Source: Pseudomonas sp. MM213
GTDB lineage: Bacteria > Pseudomonadota > Gammaproteobacteria > Pseudomonadales > Pseudomonadaceae
Direction of reading: 5' to 3'
Length of the DNA stretch: 64,000 bases
Assembly: GCF_020423045.1 (NCBI RefSeq)
Contig: NZ_CP081943.1
Location: 1,116,001 to 1,180,000 of the forward strand
Part shown: piece by piece, positions 35,906-44,600 of the stretch
Layout of the letters: each line of letters begins with the position of its first letter
How positions within the stretch are numbered: position 1 is the first letter of the stretch
Program-made: the position numbers and the translations under genes
Notes under the pieces: model-generated
Told to the model about the DNA's origin: nothing
Databases searched by the model: none
Seen by the model: the letters and a program-made list of their open reading frames with translations, nothing else

Positions 35906-37333
35906 TCAGAGGCGGAAGCCCTGATAGTTCTCGGTCCATTCGTGTTGCGCGGCGAGGGCGGTCTTCAACCGGCCGATCTGCTCGCGTACCTGCTGCGGCG
36001 CCGTACCACCCCAACCACTACGGGCGGCGATGGCGGCTTCCAGCGTCAGGCTGTCGCGTACTTCCGGGGTCAGGCGCGAATCGATCTCGGCCAACAGTGC
36101 CGGCGAGGCTTCCCACAACTCGATGTCGTGTTTCTCACAGGCCTGAACCAGCGCGCCGGTGATTTCATGGGCTTCCTTGAACGGCACGCCGCGCACCGCC
36201 AGCCAGTCGGCCACTTCGGTGGCGAGGGTGAACCCGAGCGGTGCCTGACGGCGCAACTCTTCAACGTTGACCTTCATGGTCGCGACCATCCCGGCCATGG
36301 CGGGCAGCACCAGCAGCAAGGTGTCGACGCTGTCGAGCACGCCGTTCTTGTCTTCGCTCAAGTCGCGGTTATACGACAGCGGCAGGGATTTCAGGGTGGA
36401 GAGCAGGCCGGTGAGGTTACCGATCAGGCGACCCGCCTTGCCCCGGGCCAGCTCGGCAATGTCCGGGTTTTTCTTCTGCGGCATGATCGAGCTGCCGGTG
36501 GCGTAGGCATCGTCCAGTGCGACCCAGCGAAATTGCCGCGAAGACCACAGGCAGAATTCTTCCGCGAGGCGGGAAATGTTGATCCCGAGCATGCTGGCGA
36601 TAAACAGGAACTCGGCCACGTGATCGCGGCTGGCCACGGCGTCGATGGAGTTTTCGCACACGCCGCTGTAACCCATTTCCTTGGCCGACTGTTGCGGCAG
36701 GCGCGCGATGGCGGAACCGGCCATGGCGGCGGCGCCGAGTGGCGACAGCGAGGTGCGGATGTCCCAGTCCACCAGCCGTTGCACGTCACGCAGCATCGAT
36801 TGGGCGTGAGCGAGCAAGTGGTGAGCAAAGACGATCGGTTGCGCCTGTTGCAGGTGAGTGAAACCGGGGCAGATGCTTTCGATGTGTTGTTCGGCCTGGT
36901 CGACCAGCGCTTGTTGCAAGGCCAGCACTTCGACGGCCAGGGTCCGCACGTGGTCCCGCAGGAACAGACGCAGATCGTTGGCGGTCTGGTCGTTGCGCGA
37001 ACGGCCGGCGCGCAGCTTGCCGCCCAATGGGCCGAGGCGCTCGGTCAGCAGGCGTTCGATGAAGGTGTGGACGTCTTCGTCATCCAGCGTTGGCGCGATG
37101 CTGCCGGCTTTGAAGTCAGCGCCGATACCTTCCAGCGCGGCCAGCATGGTGTGGGTTTCCTGCTCGCTCAACAGCCCGGCGCGCTGCAGTTCACGGGCAT
37201 GGGCCTTGGAACCGGCGAGGTCATACGGGGTCAGGCGAAAGTAGCGCTCAGGGCAACGGGACAGGGCCGCCAGGGCTTCGGATGGGCCGCTTTTGAAGCG
37301 GGCACCCCAGAGACGGTCGGTGGTTTGAGACAT
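35906..37333 (-). CDS. Argininosuccinate-lyase-like C-N lyase (possible EDDS/iminodisuccinate lyase-type)
   Basis: 475 residues after a GAGGA site. The fumarase/aspartase superfamily signature GSSIMPQKKNPD with its catalytic serine loop is intact, as are AGRSRNDQTANDLRLF and GFTHLQQAQPIVFAHH. It resembles ArgH in length and fold. The N-terminal substrate-contact stretch, ESLxFDxRLAPxDI-like in true ArgH, here reads LSRCPERYFRLTPYDL. The operon has an ABC importer, amide hydrolases and an MmgE/PrpD protein, and no arginine biosynthesis gene. It would release fumarate from an N-substituted aspartate. A second ordinary ArgH is the alternative. Confidence 0.75.
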   Translation of the reverse strand: MSQTTDRLWGARFKSGPSEALAALSRCPERYFRLTPYDLAGSKAHARELQRAGLLSEQETHTMLAALEGIGADFKAGSIAPTLDDEDVHTFIERLLTERLGPLGGKLRAGRSRNDQTANDLRLFLRDHVRTLAVEVLALQQALVDQAEQHIESICPGFTHLQQAQPIVFAHHLLAHAQSMLRDVQRLVDWDIRTSLSPLGAAAMAGSAIARLPQQSAKEMGYSGVCENSIDAVASRDHVAEFLFIASMLGINISRLAEEFCLWSSRQFRWVALDDAYATGSSIMPQKKNPDIAELARGKAGRLIGNLTGLLSTLKSLPLSYNRDLSEDKNGVLDSVDTLLLVLPAMAGMVATMKVNVEELRRQAPLGFTLATEVADWLAVRGVPFKEAHEITGALVQACEKHDIELWEASPALLAEIDSRLTPEVRDSLTLEAAIAARSGWGGTAPQQVREQIGRLKTALAAQHEWTENYQGFRL

Positions 37334-37629
37334 TGTTGTTTTCCTCGTCGGTAAAGCGAACTGAAATTGATGCGCAGAGCCGGGAAGACCCGCCGGAAAT
37401 AATTCGGGCGTGGTTCGGCCTAAGCAGTTTTCAAGAGGGCAGTTGCAGCGTTGCGAGAGCTGATCGAAGTGTCAGCTTTTAGTAGTTCGAAATCAGTGAG
37501 TTGGCACTGAAGTACGGGGATTATTAGCGGTTGCCAAGCCTGGTTTTCTGTGTTCATTATTATTGGCCAGCTATGTTTTTGTTGTTGGGCACAGGTTGTT
37601 GAATAGCGCGCCAGAGGTAAATAAGCATT

Positions 37630-38601
37630 ATGGAAACCCCACTTTCCAATTCCGGAAACCCGGCGCCAAAAACGGCGCATCGGGCGCCACTGGCCCTCAG
37701 CGGGCTGGATTTCAAACTGCTCAAAGTGTTCAAGGCCGTGGTCGAGGCCGGTGGTTTCAGTGCGGCGCAGAACGAGCTGAATGTGGGGCTGGCGGCCATC
37801 AGCAAACAGATCTCCGACCTTGAAATTCGCATCGGCATGCGCTTGTGCACCCGAGGTCGCGAGGGCTTTCATCTGACCGAAGAAGGCCGCCTGGTGTATC
37901 AGGCGTCGATTGATTTATTTGCCTCGGTCGACAACTTTCGCGACAGGCTTAGTTCAGCGCAGAACGAACTCATTGGCGACTTGGGTGTGGGCGTTATTGA
38001 TAACACTATTTCCGATCTTAATTCGCCGTTAGTTGCAGCGCTTAGACGGATAAATGAAGAGTCGCCTAAAGTAAGGTTTCAACTTCAGGCGTCACAACTG
38101 GATGAAATTGAAAGAGGGGTCGTAGAGGGGCGCCTGGTGGCCGGTATCGTGCCGGTTTATCAGAAACGCGAAGAGTTCGACTATTACACGCTGTATGAAG
38201 AACGCTCGCAGGTTTACTGCGCGATCGGCCACCCGTTGTTCTCGGTGCCGGACGCAGAAATCGGCAGCAATGTGCTCAAGGATTACGAGTGCATCAACCA
38301 CCGCTACGCGATCCATCGCGACAAACTGAATTTTGCCCGGTACGACAGTTTTTCCGCCTCGGCGACCCAGGTGGAAGCCGTGGCGCTGCTGATCAAGACC
38401 GGGCGTTTCGTGGGTTTTCTACCGCAGCATTACGCCGCGTCGATGGTCGCCCAAGGGCAGTTTCGCGCGGTGCGGCCGGACCTCATTCACATCAGCACAC
38501 CGTTCAATCTGATCCTGCGTCACAACACCGTGCGCAGTCCGTTGGTGAAGGCGTTTGCCCAGGCGTTGGGCGTTGATTTGAAGGTGCCGGTTCAAGGCTG
38601 A
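37630..38601 (+). CDS. LysR family transcriptional regulator
   Basis: 323 residues. An N-terminal winged helix-turn-helix (LDFKLLKVFKAVVEAGGFSAAQ, then AAISKQISDLEIRIGMRLC) and the two-part effector domain (GVIDNTISDLNSPLVAAL, FVGFLPQHYAASMV) are seen. It diverges from the lyase operon across a 296-bp gap with AT-rich stretches, which is the classic layout of a LysR activator and its target. Its 3' end overlaps the convergent GNAT gene by 98 bp. Confidence 0.88.
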   Translation: METPLSNSGNPAPKTAHRAPLALSGLDFKLLKVFKAVVEAGGFSAAQNELNVGLAAISKQISDLEIRIGMRLCTRGREGFHLTEEGRLVYQASIDLFASVDNFRDRLSSAQNELIGDLGVGVIDNTISDLNSPLVAALRRINEESPKVRFQLQASQLDEIERGVVEGRLVAGIVPVYQKREEFDYYTLYEERSQVYCAIGHPLFSVPDAEIGSNVLKDYECINHRYAIHRDKLNFARYDSFSASATQVEAVALLIKTGRFVGFLPQHYAASMVAQGQFRAVRPDLIHISTPFNLILRHNTVRSPLVKAFAQALGVDLKVPVQG

Positions 38602-39106
38602 ATCGCATCGCACAACGGCGCTCGCCGGGTAAACCGTGGGCGACTTCGTCGTTTAAAACCTGGGTTAAACGCGGGCCTGTTTCAGCAGGGCTCAATGTTG
38701 CAAAGCCCATGCGCCGATAAAACAGTTCATTCCACGGCAAGTCGCGGAACGTGGTCAAAGTCAGACCGGCGAGTTCTTGCCCGCGAGCGTATGAAACAGC
38801 GGTTAACAGTAACTTTCGACCAATGCCCCGGCCCTGAAATGGCTGGCTGACCGACAGTTCCTGAATATGCAGTTGGTTGTCGATTTCCCGCGCAGCGAGA
38901 AAACCTGCAAGTACACCTTCCGCCGATTGCGCCACCCAAACCTGCTCCGTCTCGATAGCCCGTTGATGGTGTTCGGCATCGGGCACAGGGCTGTCGGCCA
39001 GCCAGGACAATGAAGGCTCGGCGCGAAACAATTCAGCGGCGCAACGTTCGATGTCGGGGAGGGCGGGGGCGTCAGTAATCAAGGCGCGGCGTAAAGTAAT
39101 TGTCAT
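38504..39106 (-). CDS. GNAT family N-acetyltransferase
   Basis: 200 residues from ATG at 39106 (a GTG at 39115 is possible). The acetyl-CoA binding motif A is seen in LSVSQPFQGRGIGRKLL. A typical GNAT of this type would end near RRCAMRFSL; here about 30 further residues run antisense into the lysR 3' end, suggesting loss of an original stop. The substrate is unknown. Confidence 0.82.
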   Translation of the reverse strand: MTITLRRALITDAPALPDIERCAAELFRAEPSLSWLADSPVPDAEHHQRAIETEQVWVAQSAEGVLAGFLAAREIDNQLHIQELSVSQPFQGRGIGRKLLLTAVSYARGQELAGLTLTTFRDLPWNELFYRRMGFATLSPAETGPRLTQVLNDEVAHGLPGERRCAMRFSLEPAPSNQRPTPGQTPSPTDCARCCDAGSD

Positions 39107-39203
39107 GTCTGTCACAGGTAGGAACTGCCGAAGGTTCGGGCTGCGTTCGGTGATGGGTTGGTGGGCAACGATTGGAAATGGTCCTCATCACGGTTGTCAC
39201 CTT

Positions 39204-40334
39204 TCATGCGCGACGTTTGTCGGTCGGATTCAAGCGCTGCACCTCGGCAAAAATCTCGGTGATCGGTCGGCGCGGCTGGCGTTTGTGCAGGGCGCGAACC
39301 TGTAGGCTCATCCGAACGAGTTCTTCACTCGGTTTCGCCCAGTGCTCTTTCGGCAGCGGCTCGGACCATTCGCGCATTACATCGGGCATGGCCTGCGGAC
39401 CCATTTTCTGCAGGCGGCGGACTTCCCATTCTACGAGGTGGTTCGGAATCGTCCACAAGGTCATGACGTGGTACAGGTACCAGAAGAAACCTGAAATTCG
39501 GTTGCGCTGGCCGTCGCGCATTTGTTGGTGCAGGCGCGCGCGGGCGTTGTGGAAGGTGTGCAGGCCTTCGCGGGGCGGGTCGTCGGGGCCTTGCAGGTCT
39601 TGCAGGTCCTGGATGGATTTGAGGTCGTGGATTTCGTGTTCCATATAGCCGCGTATCGCTTCCCAGTGGCTGATGGCCAAGGAGAGGCCGAAGCAGGGGA
39701 ATTCGACGCTGGTCAGGGTCTCGCCATGCTGGAAACCGATGCCCATGCCGTATTGGCGATGGATGCCGTATTGGGTGGCGCCTTGGGCTTCGATGACCCA
39801 CGCGGAGAGGGATTCCCAGGGGACGAAGACGGGTTCGGTGGCGTTTTCGGGCATGAAACAGACTTCGCGGCGTTGGCGGTTGAAGCGGGTGGGGATGATG
39901 GTGAGGCGTTTTTTGTGGTTGTGGTGCCAGACGGCCAGGCCGATGAGCAGAGAAAAAAATGCGGTTAAGAGTCCGAGTTCTGAAGCAGCGAAAAAAACAT
40001 CTACCGCAAACTCCCATGAGTAAAGCCACTCGTACCCAAGAACGAGACCAAAACAAAAACTAAAGAGAGGTAAAAGGAAAATGAACATCCAGGCGCCGGT
40101 GAATGGCCCGCCTAATATGACCTGCCATGAAAAAATCTGCGGCGATCCCAATCCGAAATCGATGTACACGTCATTCAGTTCCCCAATATGAGGGCCATGC
40201 GGTGGCATGGCCGTCGGCAAGGGCAACGGCGCGAGATAAGTGATCCTACCGCTGGGAAACGGCTCGACATCACCGGCGTTGCGGGATTGCGCAGCAACCG
40301 GGTCAGGCATGGGAACATCACTCTTTGTGGGCAT
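39204..40334 (-). CDS. DUF6708 membrane protein, putative immunity protein (copy 2)
   Basis: 376 residues from ATG at 40334 (40310 is an alternative start). It has two or three hydrophobic segments at about 75-135, then a cytosolic DUF6708 region (RFNRQRREVCFMPENATEPVF, VEFPCFGLSLAISHWEAIRGYM). It is the same length as copy 1 (40491-41621) and nearly identical to it at both ends, but differs strongly in the membrane part. DUF6708 genes commonly follow VasX/BTH_I2691-type effectors, so immunity to a membrane-acting toxin is inferred. It overlaps the small ORF upstream by 17 bp. Confidence 0.72.
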   Translation of the reverse strand: MPTKSDVPMPDPVAAQSRNAGDVEPFPSGRITYLAPLPLPTAMPPHGPHIGELNDVYIDFGLGSPQIFSWQVILGGPFTGAWMFIFLLPLFSFCFGLVLGYEWLYSWEFAVDVFFAASELGLLTAFFSLLIGLAVWHHNHKKRLTIIPTRFNRQRREVCFMPENATEPVFVPWESLSAWVIEAQGATQYGIHRQYGMGIGFQHGETLTSVEFPCFGLSLAISHWEAIRGYMEHEIHDLKSIQDLQDLQGPDDPPREGLHTFHNARARLHQQMRDGQRNRISGFFWYLYHVMTLWTIPNHLVEWEVRRLQKMGPQAMPDVMREWSEPLPKEHWAKPSEELVRMSLQVRALHKRQPRRPITEIFAEVQRLNPTDKRRA

Positions 40335-40494
40335 GGTCAGCCATCTCCAGCAAATGGGTTTCAACCAGTAACAGCGGCAGATGCTCGCTGATGGATTGCA
40401 GCGGCAGGACCGGGAAACGCCCCTCATACCCAATAGGGACACGAAACTTGTTTGCCTTTGAACGCTTGGGTTTCACCTTAAAAAAGACACTCAT
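40318..40494 (-). CDS. Small ORF repeating the C-terminal tip of the effector
   Basis: 58 codons. The ATG (40494) overlaps the stop of immunity copy 1 (ATGA). The first 24 residues (MSVFFKVKPKRSK...) are unlike the effector. The last 34 residues begin GRFPVLPLQS and match the last 34 residues of the effector (1192-1225) at 29 positions. The stop overlaps immunity copy 2 by 17 bp, exactly as the real effector stop overlaps immunity copy 1. It is therefore a truncated effector 3' end carried along in a duplication. Whether it is translated or functional is unknown. Confidence 0.75.
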   Translation of the reverse strand: MSVFFKVKPKRSKANKFRVPIGYEGRFPVLPLQSISEHLPLLLVETHLLEMADHAHKE

Positions 40495-41621
40495 GCGCGC
40501 TGCTTGCCCGTGGCATTCAAGCGCTGCACTTCCGCGAAAATCTCGGTAATCGGTCGGCGTGGCTGGCGTTTGTGCAAGGCGCGAACCTGGGCGCTCATCC
40601 GAACGAGTTCTTCGCTGGGTTTCGCCCATTGCTCTTTCGGCAGCGGCTCGGACCATTGGCGCATGACGTCGGGCATGGCCTGCGGGCCGATTTTCTGCAG
40701 GCGGCGTACTTCCCATTCGACCAGGTGGTTGGGAATCGTCCAAAAGGTCATGACGTGGAACAGGTACCAGAAAAATCCCGATAGCCAATTGCGCTGGCCG
40801 TCGCGGATTTCCCGGTGCAGGCGTGCGCGGGCGTTGTGGAAGGTGTGCAGGCCTTCGCGGGGCGGGTCGTTTGGGCCTTGCAGGTCTTGCAGGTCCTGGA
40901 TGGATTTGAGGTCGTGGATTTCATGTTCCATGTAGCCACGGATCGCTTCCCAGTGGCTGATGGCCAAGGAGAGGCCGAAGCAGGGGAATTCGACGCTGGT
41001 CAGGGTTTCGCCGTGCTGATAGCCGATGCCCATGCCGTATTGGCGGTGGATGCCGTATTGGGTGGCGCCTTGGGCTTCGATGACCCAGGCAGAGAGGGAT
41101 TCCCAGGGGACGAAGACGGGTTCGGTGGCGCCTTCGGGCATGAAGCAGATTTCGCGGCGTTGGCGGTTGAAGCGGGTGGGGATGATGCTGAGGCGTTTTT
41201 TGTGGTTGTGGCGCCAGACGGCCAGGCCGATGAGTAGGGAGCAAAAGCCACTAAATAGCGCGTAGCCATAACTTGCATCATAGACGCCGAGTATCGAGTC
41301 CCAGATTTCTACTTGGCTGTAACCGAAAACGACCCCGAGGAATCCAGCAACTAGTGGTGGTAGAAAAGCGAGCATTAAAGTGCCGCTGAATGGTCCGCCT
41401 AATGTTACTTGCCACATAAACACTTGAGGTGATCCGAGCCCGAAATCCATGTACACCTCATTCAGTTCCCCGATGTGAGGGCCATGCGGTGGCATGGCTG
41501 TCGGCAAGGGCAGCGGCGCGAGATAGGTGATCCTGCCACTGGGAAACGGCTCGACATCACCGGCGTTGCGGGACGGTGCGGGGATCGGGTCAGGCATTGG
41601 GGCATCACTCTTGGTGGGCAT
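40491..41621 (-). CDS. DUF6708 membrane protein, putative immunity protein (copy 1)
   Basis: 376 residues from ATG at 41621 (41597 is an alternative). Layout as copy 2: a proline-rich N-terminus (PLPLPTAMPPHGPHIGEL), hydrophobic helices at about 75-135 (GTLMLAFLPPLVAGFLGVVFGY, then ALFSGFCSLLIGLAVW) and a cytosolic C-terminus. It overlaps the effector stop by 17 bp, so it is translationally coupled to the toxin, as expected for an immunity protein that must be made together with it. Function is inferred from position and family. Confidence 0.75.
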   Translation of the reverse strand: MPTKSDAPMPDPIPAPSRNAGDVEPFPSGRITYLAPLPLPTAMPPHGPHIGELNEVYMDFGLGSPQVFMWQVTLGGPFSGTLMLAFLPPLVAGFLGVVFGYSQVEIWDSILGVYDASYGYALFSGFCSLLIGLAVWRHNHKKRLSIIPTRFNRQRREICFMPEGATEPVFVPWESLSAWVIEAQGATQYGIHRQYGMGIGYQHGETLTSVEFPCFGLSLAISHWEAIRGYMEHEIHDLKSIQDLQDLQGPNDPPREGLHTFHNARARLHREIRDGQRNWLSGFFWYLFHVMTFWTIPNHLVEWEVRRLQKIGPQAMPDVMRQWSEPLPKEQWAKPSEELVRMSAQVRALHKRQPRRPITEIFAEVQRLNATGKQRA

Positions 41622-44600
41622 GATCGGCCATCTCCAACAGATGGGTTTCAACCAGCAGCAACGGTGGATATTCGCTGACGGATTGAGGCGGCAGTACCGG
41701 GAAACGCCCTGTACTGTGAGGATTGATCCGAATGAGTTGAGTCCGTGGCTCCCAGATCCCCTTGGCGTTCAGGGTTTCGATACAGACCGCCAGCTCCAGC
41801 GTTTCAACCGCCGGGGTAAACTCGGCGTCCGGATTCAGTGGGTAGCGCAGGCATAGCACCAGCCGATCCGGTGCTGCTTGCACGAGGCGCAGACTCGCCA
41901 CTACCTCATCGCTGATCACTTCCTTGCGTTCTTGCGGCACACCACGGCTGTGGAGAGGTACAGAAAGACGGCGGGCTCCGATCCCCAGACGATGAATCGG
42001 TTTGCCGCTGAGAGGCGGTTGGAAGTCGCTGAGATTGAACCTCGGCAGGACCAGATGAATGTCGCTGGGCTTGGCTTTCAGCAGCAGGTTTTTCAACCAC
42101 GAGTCATGTTCGTTCGGACCCAGTTGTGCATACGGCGCGTTGATCAGGTAGTCCAGATAGCGCCGATATTCATCCAGTGTGTGGTTACCGCGATGATCGG
42201 CATCCAGGCTCCAGGGTGTGGTTTTCAACCATTTATCGTGGGCGCTGAGGTTGAAGCGGTTGAAAAGCCAGGTGCCCCCAAACTCCAGAACAGTGAACAG
42301 AGCACCGGCCAGATTAAAGCGGAAGAACACGGTAGATAGTCTTGTTCCCGCTGCGGCCCAGGCGGCTTTTCTAGCTGCGGAGTTTCCAGCTATCGCGACG
42401 GTATAACCCGCGTGCAAGGTGTGGCCCAAGCCGTAGGCGTTAGCAGCCGTCATGCCACCTGCGCCCAAAGTGGCAAGTGCTGCGCCAATCTGTTCGGCGC
42501 GATCTCCGGTCCGTGTCGCCTGCTGCCATTTCTGCCGTTGGGAATGGAGGCTGATGGCTGAAGAGGCAAAACCAAAAAGGTAAGTAAAGAACCCCAGCCC
42601 CACATGCATCTTCCCCATCGACACCTGCACATTCTGCAACGCATGATGTTGAAGCCCGGCCACGAGCTCAGCGCTACGCGCCTTCAGAGCGGTATCCGCC
42701 AGACTTTGCGCGGCCGTAAATCCCGCCGCTCCCGTAGCAGTCAAAGCTCCAAAGAATTCGTCCCGTTTCTTGGGGTTTTTGGTCTGACTCATCATCTCTC
42801 TATAAACCGAAACCAAATTCACCCCCTGCACCAAAAACACCAACAACCCCATCCCCTCGCTCCGAATCAACTGCCCATTCGGCACCGAGCTCACCCCAAT
42901 CCGAATGTCCTTCAGCAAACTCCGCACCTCCAGCTGCTGCGCCGGTGGAAACACCGCCGTCACACCCGCCCGGGCCTGCGTCGCGCCGTACAGCCGAACC
43001 GACTGATCCGGCAGTTCCGCAATCGGGCTCAGCGCCCCGGCCAATCGCCCTTCGAGCTGGGTCAACTGCCCGCGCACCCGCACGATTTCGCCCTGCAACT
43101 CCACCGCCCGCGGCGTTTTGTGGCCCTGGCGGTTTTTGTTGTGGGTGAGCTGGTTGCGTTCGCGGGTCAGGGTTTTCAGGTAGTCGCGCTCCTTCAGCAG
43201 TTCCTTGAGGGTGGTTTGCAGCACCGCGTGTTCCGCCGGGCTGGCGACGGTGAAGGTCACGCCGGTGGTTTTCGCGGCGTCGAGGATGCGACCCGACAGC
43301 GCCTTGGGCAGTTGCCGGAACAGTTCGTCGAGGTCGGGGATTTTCTCGCCCGTCAGGTCGAACCCTTCCAGCGCGCGGTTCAAGCCCAGGTTCAGTGCGG
43401 GGCTGAGGCTGTGCTGGGCGGCATCGGCGACCGCGCGGGTGGGGTCGGGCAGGTCGTCGAGCGCCGGCAAACCCAGCTGTTCGATCTTGTTCAACTCGGC
43501 CAACCAGTGCGGCAAGTTGTTGAACACACCCATGCCGGCGTTGAACAACGTTGCGTATTGCGCGGCCTTTTCCGGTTGCAGGCGCAGGGGCAAGGTGTAG
43601 AACAGTGGCCGTGTCAGTTCCGGGTGTTCCTCCAGATAACCGAGCAGGATGTCGCTGGCGTGGTCGCTGCGGCAGATGTCTTTGAGGCAGGCGTATTCGG
43701 CGGTGAAAGCCTGATGCAGTTGCTGTTGATCCTGCGCGTCGTAGTACCAGGCCGAACGGTGGAAGCGACCGGCACCCACCAGCATCGTGCGGTCGGCGGT
43801 GATGCGATCGAGCATCCGGTTCCAGCGGCTGAGGTCGTCGCGATGCTGAGACAGCGCCGCGTCCATGGCCGGGCGATCGATCAAATCGTTGACCCCGCGT
43901 TTGCCACTGAAACTGGAACCTTCGAGCACGTCCGTTATGCGCTTGTCTTGCTCATGGCCGAGTTTGATCAGGGTATCGAGGTGACGCTCGACGAAATCCT
44001 TGGGGGCAACCTCGAAATGCTGGCGCGTGTAGTAACGGCGATCAGCCTCGTCACTGGCGCGGCCGTGGGCGGTGAAGTCGGGTGTGGCGCCTTGGTATCT
44101 GGCGAATTTAAACGCCTCGGCATGGGCGTCTTTGCGCAATTGCTCCAGTTCCGGGGGCGTTGCTACGCCTGCAGGCTCGACCTTGCCACCCTTGTTCAAA
44201 TAATCCAGCAAGGCTTGGCGGGTGTGTTCCTGATCCGGTTCCGGCAACTGCTCCAGATCGGCGAACAAGGCCTGCACGCTCGGGTTGCCGTCAGCCTTGG
44301 CCAGCCCGCCGATATCCCCGGCACTTAGCCGGCTCAGGGATTCGATGTAAAAGGCCAGCAAGTAATCGCGCTCGTTGGCGTCGGCATTGCTCCAGTCGTC
44401 GACCCAACCGACGACAGTGTCTTGATACTCGGCCAGATCACGCAACACGCCGAGGTCATCCTGCACCACCAGGAACAGCGTGTCGTCCTGATAAGGCCCG
44501 CGCACCTGGCCCAGAAACTCGCCGATATGCGCCTCGCGAAAGCGCCGCGGCTGCTCCCACAGATAGGGTTCACGTTCGTGCTCGGGGGCGTCGCTGACCT

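Noticed and set aside
35810..37354. 514-codon forward frame opposite the lyase gene
   Set aside because: Shadow of the lyase gene, which carries the superfamily signature; the forward frame has none.
39112..39207. 31-codon ORF starting in the stop codon of immunity copy 2 (ATGA)
   Set aside because: It mirrors the position of the effector-tip ORF but shows no similarity to it or to the effector; probably chance.
42604..44328. 574-codon forward frame inside the effector gene
   Set aside because: Antisense shadow of the effector, low-complexity and rich in Arg/Gln/Gly, no family features.
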